A DNA stretch of 64,000 nt, from contig NZ_FCOJ02000004.1 in NCBI RefSeq assembly GCF_001545035.1, positions 1 through 64,000 on the forward strand, written 5' to 3'. This document shows positions 33,853-41,907 of this stretch, in pieces. This DNA is from Caballeronia glebae (GTDB lineage: Bacteria; Pseudomonadota; Gammaproteobacteria; Burkholderiales; Burkholderiaceae). Position 1 is the stretch's first letter. Each line of letters opens with the position of its first letter. The notes beneath the pieces were generated by a model. It saw only the letters and a program-made list of their open reading frames with translations, was not told the origin of the DNA and ran no database searches. The position numbers and the translations under genes are program-made.

Positions 33853-34248
33853 AAGGGTGACCGCTGCACGAAACGTACGCGTTTATTGGGGATGCGAACC
33901 GGCTCACAGTGCGAGCATCGCACCCGTGAACATGTTCACGCGCTCACTTTCTGTGACGGAATGAATGCTTGATGGGGAAAGCCGTGAAGTTTAGTGCCGC
34001 TGCGGTCTTCGGTCAGCGCAGGATGCTGATTGGCCCACTAGAGAGAGTGACTGGGCGCGGTATAAGCGAGTGGAATGCGCTGTCATCAGACATGGGCACG
34101 GGGCCCCTACATCTGGCAAGATGTTGGAGCGGATTCAGAGCTGAAATGGTGGGATACGGTCAGTTTCGTTAAGGGATTTCCGGCTGAGGCCGATCGTTTG
34201 CATTTGCATCCGGGACAAGGAATTCGTTGAAAATGACTGGAGGACCTG
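33853..34248 (+). pseudogene. Region with frameshifted coding remnant
   Basis: About 395 bp without an intact gene. One frame from ATG 33972 reads GRGISEWNALSSDMG. The neighbouring frame from about 34096 to the stop at 34230 reads GPYIWQDVGADSELKWWDTV, then SFVKGFPAEADRLHLHPGQG. Joined by a frameshift they resemble one C-terminal protein segment of unknown family. I regard it as a decayed gene of the same islet. Confidence 0.3.
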
Positions 34249-34827
34249 ATGTTTAAAATGACTATTGCGTGCATTTTCGTCTCCTGTTTTTTGTCGGGTT
34301 GGGCGTCGGCCGCGTCCATGTGTAGCAGCAGCATCACAAAGAATCTCGAAAGCTGCGCAAAATCCAACTTCGAATTAGCGGATCAAGGGTTGAATAAGCG
34401 GTATCGTGAGGTTGCCTCTAGACTCTCCGAAGGAGATCGGAGCCTTCTCGTAGCTGCGCAGAGGGAATGGGTAAGACACAAAGAACGTACGTGTCAAGAA
34501 GCGTACGAGAGTGCGTTACCGGGACAAGAAGCAGAGATTGATCGCTGGACGTGTCTTGATCAGATGACAAGGACGCGTACCAGTGAGCTTAACTATATCG
34601 ATTCTGGTATGGGCGGCGACGGTTTTTTTCGCGCGGTAGACATCATTTCTAGATACTACGAGCATGGCGATCGCAATCGGTTCATTTCCAAGCTGGTAGC
34701 CGATTCGACCAGAGACGAGAGCCGTGATTGGCAAGAGTATGTCAGAGACACATGCATTCTCTCGGCCCGTCAGACACACGAGGAAGAAAATACCTGTATC
34801 GCGCGTCAGCAATTCTATCGTTATTAG
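34249..34827 (+). CDS. LprI-like (DUF1311) secreted protein, second copy
   Basis: A 192-residue protein with a signal peptide (CIFVSCFLSGWASA, cleavage before ASMCSSS). Residues about 25-100 match the LprI/DUF1311 pattern: CSSSITKNLESCAKSNFEL, GLNKRYREVASRLSEGDRS, AAQREWVRHKERTC. The C-terminal half (GFFRAVDIISRYYEHGD) is an extra domain absent from the first copy. The shared RLSE-DRS segment shows the two genes are distant paralogues. GGAGG precedes the ATG. It is a candidate periplasmic immunity or lysozyme-inhibitor protein, with AT-rich codon use. Confidence 0.7.
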   Translation: MFKMTIACIFVSCFLSGWASAASMCSSSITKNLESCAKSNFELADQGLNKRYREVASRLSEGDRSLLVAAQREWVRHKERTCQEAYESALPGQEAEIDRWTCLDQMTRTRTSELNYIDSGMGGDGFFRAVDIISRYYEHGDRNRFISKLVADSTRDESRDWQEYVRDTCILSARQTHEEENTCIARQQFYRY

Positions 34828-34907
34828 TTTTCTATCCTGAGTAACGATATGCCAAGAGATTTGACACCGGTCGCGCCCGCTACAACAGGTCGTTAAAAAA
34901 GGTTTCG

Positions 34908-35273
34908 ATGAAATTTTCGCGAAGAATTATAGGGGGGCTCAGACTGGCTGTGGGTAGGCTTGAACTTATGCGCATCCTTGCGTGCCTTCTGGGAGTGTTG
35001 CTTTATCCTCAGAAGCCGCATCACTCTGTGAGAATTCGGTATCACGAAGATTATGAAAGTATAGAATTTTTGATTTATCCTTATGAATATACCGTATTTC
35101 ATGACTACGATGCGTCAGAAAGGAGAAGGGAAAATCATGGTGTGAGTATTTCTAGGGGAGGGGACGGGTTGTCTAGAGTCAACTGTCTTTCTCCTGTCGT
35201 AGATAATATGACGCAAGTGTTGAAGCGACTGAAGTGCGACCAGAACAATGCGCTAGGATGTGGCGCGCTATGA
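34908..35273 (+). CDS. Hypothetical protein ending in the islet repeat
   Basis: A 121-residue protein of unknown family. An N-terminal hydrophobic stretch (LMRILACLLGVLLYPQ) could be a signal or anchor; an internal ATG at 34968 would place it at the N terminus. It continues VRIRYHEDYESIEFLIYPYE and ends VLKRLKCDQNNALGCGAL. The last 19 codons are repeated at 32993-33051. Codon use is strongly AT-biased relative to the genome. It may be a small secreted or immunity-type protein, but nothing in the sequence proves a function. Confidence 0.5.
   Translation: MKFSRRIIGGLRLAVGRLELMRILACLLGVLLYPQKPHHSVRIRYHEDYESIEFLIYPYEYTVFHDYDASERRRENHGVSISRGGDGLSRVNCLSPVVDNMTQVLKRLKCDQNNALGCGAL
35215..35273 (+). 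repeat. 59-bp imperfect direct repeat, copy B
   Basis: The partner of 32993-33051. It forms the in-frame 3' end of the 121-residue hypothetical gene. The two copies bound the AT-rich islet, which implies that a related gene once ended at copy A. Confidence 0.8.
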
Positions 35274-35466
35274 AAAATTGTCCGGTAGTCAATCATTTCT
35301 TAAAGATTTGATCGGCTGCGCGCAATCGCGGAAGCGCCAACTCACGTCGCTGCCGCAGCCCATCTCGCGAGAGCGGGGCCCCGCGCAGGCCGGAGTCGAC
35401 CCGCTCCCGCGGACCTTTAACCAATAAAATTTCGAATTGCCCGATCCAGTCCGAAGCGGGCCAATC

Positions 35467-36762
35467 TCAATTCCTCACGCAGCGAAACCCCGCATACACA
35501 TACTGATAATGCCCCTGGAACCAGTTGCGGAAACTCGGCCGCAACATACACGCGGCCGTTCGCGCCGAGCCGCCCTTGATCACAAAATGCTTTCCGTCGA
35601 AGAAATTCGCTGAATAGCCGAGATAAAACGGAAACGGCTCGAAGCCGTTCAGCGGACCGAACTCCGTCGACGTCCATTCCCAGCCATTGCCGAATTGCCC
35701 TTCCACGCCGAACTCGCTGCGATTCTCCGGATGCGCCTGCACCGGCGACGGATCCCATCGGCGAAAATCGAAATTGCCTTCCGCGACATGCGGCGCGCCC
35801 GATGCCGCGCGTTGCCACTGCGCCTCGGTCGGCAATGACTTGCCCGCCCAGCGCGCGTACGCCTTCGCCTCGGCATGGCTCACGTAGACGGGCCAATCGG
35901 GCGGCAGGGCGATTTCATCGAACATCGTGCGTAGTTGCCACGCGTCCGGCGTGTCGTCGCCGGGAATCCAGAACGCCGGATGCGCAATGCGCTGCTCTTC
36001 CTTCCACGCCCAGTCGGCGTCGTCCCAATAATCACGATTCCAGTATCCGCCGGCATCGATGAAGCGGAGATAGTCGCCGTTCGTGACCATATGGCGGTCG
36101 ATTTCGAACGCGGGCACGTCGATGCGTTCCTCGCCGAATTCGTTGTCCCATCCGAACCGACCGCTTTCGCGCGCGAGTCCGAGCGTTGTGCTGCCGGCCG
36201 GCACGCGCACGGTTTCATGCGAAAGCGCGCAATCGGAGGCACGTTCCGAGAACGCATCCGGCGGCGCGATTTTTCTATCGACCGGCAATTGATGCAGCAT
36301 GTACGCGAGCGTTTCCGCGTGCATCAGCCGATGCTCGATGGCTACCTCAAGGAGTTTCGCGGGCGGTTCGTCGGAGGAAAGCGGCTCAGCGGCGATTCTG
36401 ATCGGATCGAAATGCGCGTCGATATCGGCGCGAACCCCGTCGCGATATGCGCGCACTTCGTCGAGCGAGGGCCAGTCGGCCGGCTCATCGGTAGGCAAGC
36501 CGCCGTCCACCGGATCGATGCCGAAAGCGAAAAGCCGGTCGAGAGCCGGATTCCGGCTGGGCAGATCGAAGAGCCGCTGGTCGAGCAGATTGCGGTCGAA
36601 GGCTTCGAGATGCCCGACATAAAAGATGACGCGATGCCGCTCGGCGATCGGCCTGTCGTAAAGATGCTCGGGCTTGACGATGTCGAAAAGCTCGTCGGTG
36701 ACGCGGCGCGCTTCGGCGAGGCGCTCCAGCAGCGGATGACGCAGGGAAGGTTCGCGGTTCAT
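35467..36762 (-). CDS. EgtB-like nonheme iron enzyme (DinB plus FGE-sulfatase domains)
   Basis: A 431-residue protein of the EgtB/SUMF1 superfamily. The N-terminal DinB-like domain has the iron-binding HX3HXE motif in EHRLMHAETLAYMLHQL at about residue 130. The C-terminal FGE-sulfatase domain runs from about 170 (TTLGLARESGRFGWDNEFGE, SHAEAKAYARWAGKSLPTEA, GQFGNGWEWTSTEFGP) to FRCVRN. EgtB forms the C-S bond of ergothioneine. No egtD or senB partner is adjacent, so it may be an orphan sulfoxide synthase with another acceptor. ATG at 36762 has GGAG upstream. Confidence 0.82.
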   Translation of the reverse strand: MNREPSLRHPLLERLAEARRVTDELFDIVKPEHLYDRPIAERHRVIFYVGHLEAFDRNLLDQRLFDLPSRNPALDRLFAFGIDPVDGGLPTDEPADWPSLDEVRAYRDGVRADIDAHFDPIRIAAEPLSSDEPPAKLLEVAIEHRLMHAETLAYMLHQLPVDRKIAPPDAFSERASDCALSHETVRVPAGSTTLGLARESGRFGWDNEFGEERIDVPAFEIDRHMVTNGDYLRFIDAGGYWNRDYWDDADWAWKEEQRIAHPAFWIPGDDTPDAWQLRTMFDEIALPPDWPVYVSHAEAKAYARWAGKSLPTEAQWQRAASGAPHVAEGNFDFRRWDPSPVQAHPENRSEFGVEGQFGNGWEWTSTEFGPLNGFEPFPFYLGYSANFFDGKHFVIKGGSARTAACMLRPSFRNWFQGHYQYVYAGFRCVRN

Positions 36763-36925
36763 GTCGCCCAATCTCCGTGGGTGGCCAGTTGCTTCGCATT
36801 CGACCAGAACGCGCGCCGTCGCGCGTTGGCCGAACCAAAGAGACTAAACCGTAGCGAACCGCGTGCCAACTGAAAAATAGGCGGCGATTATTCGCGTACA
36901 CGCAATAATCGCGGGCGGTGCTCCG

Positions 36926-37645
36926 TCAGACGGCGCGCAGCGCGTCGAAGTCGCGAATGCGGATGAACTTGCCCTGCGTCTCGATGAGGCCAGCCTTGCC
37001 GAAACGCGACAGCGTGCGGCTCACGGTTTCGAGCGTCATGCCGAGATAACTGCCCATGTCGTCGCGCGTCATGCGCAGCGTGAATTCCGACGACGCGTAG
37101 CCGCGCTTGGAAAGCCGCGACGAGAAATCGAGCAGCAGCCGCGCGACGCGCTCGTCCGCTCGCAACATGCCGAGCCGCACGACGTGATTCGCCTCGCGGT
37201 TCACCGCGTGACTCATCATGCGATGCAGCCGTTTTTGCAGCGCGTCGGTTTCGCGGCACATACGCTCGAAGAGCGAATAGGGCACGACGCACACGGAGCT
37301 GTCCTCCAGCGCGATCGCGTCGCACGTATGCTCGCCTTCCTCGATGCCTTCGAAGCCGAGCGCATCGCCCGCGAGCAGCAACCCCGTTACTTGTTCGCGG
37401 CCGCCGTCGTGCGTGATGACCGTCTTGATCGACCCGGAGCGCACGGCGAACAGGGAATCGAAGCGGTCGCCGGCGCGAAAGAGCGCGTCGCCGCGCTTGA
37501 CCTTGCGCGTGACGGAGATGATGTTCTCCAGCTTGGCGACGTCGTTCGCGCACAGGCCCTCGGGCATGCAGAGATGACGCATCGCGCAGGTCGAGCAGTG
37601 CGCCGAATCGCGGCGCGCACGGGAAACTTCGGACATGGCGGTCAT
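36926..37645 (-). CDS. fnr: FNR-type Crp family transcriptional regulator
   Basis: A 239-residue oxygen-sensing regulator. The N terminus has the clustered cysteines HCSTCAMRHLCMPEGLC, which with a central Cys bind an oxygen-labile [4Fe-4S] cluster. The cyclic-nucleotide-like beta roll follows (LFRAGDRFDSLFAVRSGSIK), then a long dimer helix and the HTH (MTRDDMGSYLGMTLETVSRT) with LSRFGKAGLIETQG. Starts at 37645 (MTAM) and 37636 (MSEV) are both possible. An FNR-like box lies 15 bp upstream of the start, suggesting autoregulation. It clusters with a uspA-like gene. Confidence 0.92.
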   Translation of the reverse strand: MTAMSEVSRARRDSAHCSTCAMRHLCMPEGLCANDVAKLENIISVTRKVKRGDALFRAGDRFDSLFAVRSGSIKTVITHDGGREQVTGLLLAGDALGFEGIEEGEHTCDAIALEDSSVCVVPYSLFERMCRETDALQKRLHRMMSHAVNREANHVVRLGMLRADERVARLLLDFSSRLSKRGYASSEFTLRMTRDDMGSYLGMTLETVSRTLSRFGKAGLIETQGKFIRIRDFDALRAV

Positions 37646-37652
37646 TTGGCTT

Positions 37653-37677
37653 CGTTTTGTTGATGAATGACAAAACG
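37653..37677. promoter_or_regulatory. Inverted repeat with FNR-like box upstream of fnr
   Basis: CGTTTTGT (37653-37660) and ACAAAACG (37670-37677) are perfect inverted arms. They contain TTGAT-GAAT-GACAA (37660-37673), matching the FNR consensus TTGAT-N4-ATCAA at eight of ten positions. It sits right before the fnr start, a position suited to autorepression. Confidence 0.5.
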
Positions 37678-37750
37678 ATTCTCCCATAGGCCACCACCCC
37701 GGCTGCGTGAAAAATTGACGCAGCCAGGGCATCGATCAAATTTTTTTACC

Positions 37751-38224
37751 TCATTCGGTTGCTTTTTCAGACAAATCGCCCGCCGCCGACGGAATCAGCA
37801 GCACGGGAAGTGTCGCCTGACGCAGACAGCGCTCGGCCACGCTGCCGAGAATGAGTCGCTGAAAGCCTTTGCGGCCGTGCGTGCCCATGATCAGCAGATC
37901 GGCATTGAAAGCGTGCGCTGCATTGACGATGAGCGACGCGACGTCGTCGCTCGCGGTGGCTTCGATCGTCACGACTTCGCCGGTGACGCCGCGCGCCTTC
38001 ATCTGATCGGCGGTTTCGCGTGCGAGCGACGCGCCTTGCTCCATCAGGCTCGAATGCAGCGAGGACGGATCGTAGCCGGGCACGTCGAGATACATCGGGC
38101 CGGCCTCGACGACGTAATACGGCTGCACGACCGCCTGATGCGTGACGGCGAGGTCGATCGCGGTCGTGAAGGCGCGCTCGGAAGTCCGGCTGCCGTCGAT
38201 GGCGACGAGTATGCGTTTGAACAT
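37751..38224 (-). CDS. Universal stress protein (UspA family)
   Basis: A 157-residue single Usp domain. It starts MFKRILVAIDGSRTSERAF and has the ATP-binding loop near the C terminus, IMGTHGRKGFQRLILGSVAE, i.e. G-2X-G-9X-G(S). ATG at 38224 is the canonical start and is preceded by GGGGAAAA; an in-frame ATG at 38239 is less likely. Next to fnr it is probably part of a low-oxygen or stasis response. Confidence 0.92.
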   Translation of the reverse strand: MFKRILVAIDGSRTSERAFTTAIDLAVTHQAVVQPYYVVEAGPMYLDVPGYDPSSLHSSLMEQGASLARETADQMKARGVTGEVVTIEATASDDVASLIVNAAHAFNADLLIMGTHGRKGFQRLILGSVAERCLRQATLPVLLIPSAAGDLSEKATE

Positions 38225-38442
38225 GACGATTTTCCCCATGAAACGATCGATTGATGCACGGCGCGCGCCGTCTTTCATGACTTCGCATGATAGGGCGCAC
38301 GCCTCGCGCAGCGACGCCGCTTTTTTGCGATAAGTCGATCTAGCGCAAAGGCAGGCCGTACAATTCGTAGTTCTTCTACATCAGCGTCCGCTTAAAAAGT
38401 TGGCGGCGCGACCTTTTTTAGCACTTCTTCAGCCCGCCCGCC

Positions 38443-40020
38443 GTGACTCAATCGCCACCTGCATTACCGTTCAGAAACGCTCTCTACGCGATGCTCGGCA
38501 TCGGCCTCGTCAACATGCTGGTCGCGCTCGATCAGACCGTGGTCAGCACCGCGCTGCCGTCGATCGTCGCGGAGCTGCACGGCTTCGAGTTCTATGCATG
38601 GATCGCGAGCGCTTATCTGCTGGCTTCGGTCGTGACGGTGCCGGTGTTCGGACGGCTCGGCGATTACTTCGGGCGCAAGCGCTTCGTGATCGCGGCGGTG
38701 ATTACGTTCACGGTGGCGTCAGTGCTGTGCGGCCTCGCGCCCAGCATGTTGTTCCTCGTGCTCGCGCGCGGGCTTCAAGGCGTCGGCGGCGGGATGATGG
38801 TCGGCACCGCGTTCGCGTCGATTCCCGATCTGTTCCCCGATCCGCGCGCGCGCGTGCGCTGGCAGGTGGTGCTCGCGGCGGCCTACGGCATCGGCACGGC
38901 GGCGGGGCCGTCGCTCGGCGGCTGGATGAGCCAGCACTGGGGCTGGCGCTCGACCTTTCTCGTCAATCTGCCGGTCGGCGCGGCGGCGTTGTACTTCATC
39001 TGGGCGCATCTGCCGAACCTGCATCGGCCGCGCGAGGGTAGCGTGAAAATCGACTGGACCGGCGCGGCGCTCGTCGCGCTGGTGCTCGGCGGCTTTCAGG
39101 CGCTGATCGAAGCGCTGCCGAAGGACGGCGTCACGACCGCCAATATCGCGCTCGGCATCGGCGTGGCCGTGTGCGCGGCGGCGCTGCTGATCTGCGAGCG
39201 GCGCGCGACGCATCCGATCATCCCGCTCGACATCTTCCGCGACCCGCAGATGAACACGCTCTTCACGCTGTCGTTCCTCGCGGGCTTCGTGATGTTCTCG
39301 CTGATCTTTTTCGCGCCGCTCCTGCTGCAAGGCGGCTTCGGCCTGTCGCCGCAGGCCGCGGGTCTGCTCGCGACGCCGATCGCCGCGTGCATCGCGCTCG
39401 GCAGCTTCATCAACACGCGCATCGTGATTCACATGAAGAAGCCGGTGAACATTCTCTCGATCGGCTTCACGCTGCTGTTGATCGCGTCGGTCGGGCTGGC
39501 GTTCGCGCGCGAATCGACGCCGCATCTGTGGATCGAACTGCCGATGGCCGCGACCGGCATCGGCCTCGGCTTCATTCTGAACAACATGAATATCTTCGGG
39601 CAGGAGATCGCGGGGCGCGAGCGCTTTGGTATCACGACGGCGCTGCTGCAATCCACGCGCATGGTCGGCGGGATGATGGGCACGAGCGTCGTCGGGACGA
39701 TCGTCGCGCATCACTACGCGGGCGTCGTGACGCACACGGTGAGCGTGCTCGGCCCGGCGGCGTCGGCGCAATGGCTGCCGCGCCTGTCGGACCCGCGTAT
39801 TCTCGTCGACGAAGCGTTGCGCGAGCGCATCCTCGCCGAACTGAGCGCGGCCGGCCTCGATGCGCCTGCGCTCTTCGACGCCGCCCGCGACGCGCTGGTG
39901 CAGTCGATCCACATCGGCGTGATGCTGACGGCCGTCGCCGCGCTCGTGGCGACGCTCTTGGTGCGGCGCATCGCGCACATCACGTTCAGGAAAAGCGCGA
40001 CGCCCGCCGCGAAATCCTGA
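38443..40020 (+). CDS. MFS drug exporter, DHA2 (EmrB/QacA) family
   Basis: A 525-residue inner-membrane exporter with about 14 hydrophobic helices. Motif D1 lies in helix 1 (LVALDQTVVSTALPSIVAEL), motif A is GRLGDYFGRKRF, and motif C in helix 5 reads AAYGIGTAAGPSLGGWM. DHA2 proteins extrude drugs or toxic metabolites using the proton gradient. The start codon is GTG at 38443. No membrane-fusion partner (emrA) is adjacent. The substrate is unknown. Confidence 0.9.
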   Translation: MTQSPPALPFRNALYAMLGIGLVNMLVALDQTVVSTALPSIVAELHGFEFYAWIASAYLLASVVTVPVFGRLGDYFGRKRFVIAAVITFTVASVLCGLAPSMLFLVLARGLQGVGGGMMVGTAFASIPDLFPDPRARVRWQVVLAAAYGIGTAAGPSLGGWMSQHWGWRSTFLVNLPVGAAALYFIWAHLPNLHRPREGSVKIDWTGAALVALVLGGFQALIEALPKDGVTTANIALGIGVAVCAAALLICERRATHPIIPLDIFRDPQMNTLFTLSFLAGFVMFSLIFFAPLLLQGGFGLSPQAAGLLATPIAACIALGSFINTRIVIHMKKPVNILSIGFTLLLIASVGLAFARESTPHLWIELPMAATGIGLGFILNNMNIFGQEIAGRERFGITTALLQSTRMVGGMMGTSVVGTIVAHHYAGVVTHTVSVLGPAASAQWLPRLSDPRILVDEALRERILAELSAAGLDAPALFDAARDALVQSIHIGVMLTAVAALVATLLVRRIAHITFRKSATPAAKS

Positions 40021-40030
40021 CGCGCTTTCA

Positions 40031-40058
40031 TTGACAAGCGGTTCGTCGCGCCTATAGT
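40031..40058 (+). promoter_or_regulatory. Sigma-70-like promoter for the aldehyde dehydrogenase gene
   Basis: TTGACA (40031-40036), a 16-nt spacer and TATAGT (40053-40058) give a near-consensus promoter. It would produce a leader of about 180 nt before the ATG at 40243. Confidence 0.6.
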
Positions 40059-40242
40059 TTTTGCTTCACCCGACGGACCGGTTTCCGGCTTCGCATCGAC
40101 CGCGCACCGCGTTTGCTTCACCGTCCTCGACGAAGACTCGCACGCCGCGCGCGGAACGCTTGCGCGGGGCGCGGGTCACTCGCATAGCGGGCGGCCGCGC
40201 CACGCGCCTGCCGCCCACCGCCAACAGAGATGAGGAGCTGAA

Positions 40243-41817
40243 ATGAAAATCACCGGAGACATGCTGATAGGCGCATCGGCCGTGCGGGGCACCGACGCCA
40301 CCCTCCGCGCGTTCGACCCCGCGCGCAACGCCGATCTCGAACCCGCGTTCGGCGGCGGCGGCGCGGCGGAAGTGGCGCGCGCGTGCGAGCTGGCGGAGGC
40401 GGCTTTCGACGACTATCGACACGCGCCTTTCGAAACTCGCGCGCAGTTTCTCGAAGCGATCGCCGACAACATCATCGCGCTCGGCGACACGCTGATCGAG
40501 CGCGCAATGGCCGAATCGGCGCTGCCGAAGGCGCGTCTCGAAGGCGAGCGCGCGCGCACGGTCGGGCAGTTGCGGCTGTTTGCGTCGCTCGTGCGCGAGG
40601 GCCGCTGGCTTTGCGCGACGCTCGATTCCGCTCAGCCGGACAGAAAACCGCTGCCGCGTTCCGATCTGCGTTTGCAAAAGATTCCGCTGGGCCCCGTCGC
40701 CGTGTTCGGCGCAAGCAACTTTCCGCTGGCGTTTTCAGTGGCGGGCGGCGACAGCGCGGCCGCGTTCGCGGCGGGGTGTCCGGTCGTCGTGAAATCGCAT
40801 CCGGCGCATCTGGGCACGTCCGAACTCGTCGGGCGCGCGGTGCAGAAGGCAGTTGCCGACAACGGCTTGCCAGAGGGCACGTTCTCGCTCGTCGTCGGCG
40901 CGGGCAATGCGATCGGCGAGGCGCTCGTCGCCCATCCGGCGATTCAGGCGGTGGGCTTTACCGGCTCGCGGCGCGGTGGGCTCGCGCTCGTCGACATCGC
41001 GGCGAAACGCCCGGTGCCCATTCCCGTCTTCGCCGAGATGAGCAGCGTGAATCCGGTGTTCGCTTTGCCGGGCGCGCTGGAAACGCGCGGCGACACGCTG
41101 GCGGCGGCCTATATCGATTCGGTGACGCTGGGCGTCGGCCAGTTCTGCACGAATCCGGGGCTCGTGATCGGCCTGGAAGATTCCGATCTCGACGATTTCA
41201 TCGACAACGCGGCGGCCGCGCTCGAAAAGAAGAGCGCGCAGACGATGCTCACGGCGGGCATCGCGGCGGCCTACGCGGACGGCGTCAAACATCGCGACGC
41301 GACCGCCAAACGTATCGCGACGGGCGAGAGCGGCGAGGCGGCGAGCGGCGCGTTGCCGGCGCTGTATCGCGTGAGCGCGGAGGACTTTCTCGCGAAGCCG
41401 CAACTGGCGGAGGAGATTTTCGGGCCGACGTCGGTCATCGTCGTATGTCGCGACGAGGACGAGATGATTTCGGTCGCGCGCCGTCTCGAAGGCCAACTGA
41501 CCGCGACGCTGCTCATGGAGAAGGACGACGTCGAACTCGCGCGGCGGCTTTTGCCGGTGCTTGAGCGCAAGGTGGGCCGGATTCTCGCGAACGGTTTCCC
41601 GACCGGCGTCGAAGTGTCCTACGCGATGATGCACGGCGGCCCGTTCCCGGCGACATCGGATAGCCGCTCGACGTCGGTCGGCGCGATGGCGATCGAACGG
41701 TTTCTACGCCCGGTGTGCTATCAGGATCTACCGGCCGCGCTGTTGCCGGCGGCGCTCGCGGATGACAATCCGTTGAATTTGTGGCGCTTGAGGGACGGAG
41801 AACTTGGGCCGAATTGA
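40243..41817 (+). CDS. Alpha-ketoglutarate semialdehyde (2,5-dioxopentanoate) dehydrogenase
   Basis: A 524-residue NAD(P)+ aldehyde dehydrogenase of the KGSADH type III group. Signature segments are GPVAVFGASNFPLAFSVAGG, KSHPAHLGTSELVG, GFTGSRRGGLALVD and the catalytic Cys in LGVGQFCTNPGLVIG; the general-base Glu is in PVPIPVFAEMSS. It oxidises 2,5-dioxopentanoate to 2-oxoglutarate, the last step in oxidative pentose and aldarate breakdown. A lactonase of the same pathways follows 90 bp downstream. ATG at 40243 has GAGGAG upstream. Confidence 0.92.
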   Translation: MKITGDMLIGASAVRGTDATLRAFDPARNADLEPAFGGGGAAEVARACELAEAAFDDYRHAPFETRAQFLEAIADNIIALGDTLIERAMAESALPKARLEGERARTVGQLRLFASLVREGRWLCATLDSAQPDRKPLPRSDLRLQKIPLGPVAVFGASNFPLAFSVAGGDSAAAFAAGCPVVVKSHPAHLGTSELVGRAVQKAVADNGLPEGTFSLVVGAGNAIGEALVAHPAIQAVGFTGSRRGGLALVDIAAKRPVPIPVFAEMSSVNPVFALPGALETRGDTLAAAYIDSVTLGVGQFCTNPGLVIGLEDSDLDDFIDNAAAALEKKSAQTMLTAGIAAAYADGVKHRDATAKRIATGESGEAASGALPALYRVSAEDFLAKPQLAEEIFGPTSVIVVCRDEDEMISVARRLEGQLTATLLMEKDDVELARRLLPVLERKVGRILANGFPTGVEVSYAMMHGGPFPATSDSRSTSVGAMAIERFLRPVCYQDLPAALLPAALADDNPLNLWRLRDGELGPN

Positions 41818-41907
41818 GGACGGGGCGCCCGGCGCACGCACCCGCGGAAATTTCACTGAACCGAGCGGACGCCCACGCGTGCGCTCTTCGATTGGAGACG
41901 AAAAAGC

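Noticed and set aside
38719..39978. Minus-strand open frame of 419 codons opposite the DHA2 exporter
   Set aside because: Composition is Arg/Ala/Asp/His repeats from antisense reading of helices; the plus frame has all MFS motifs.
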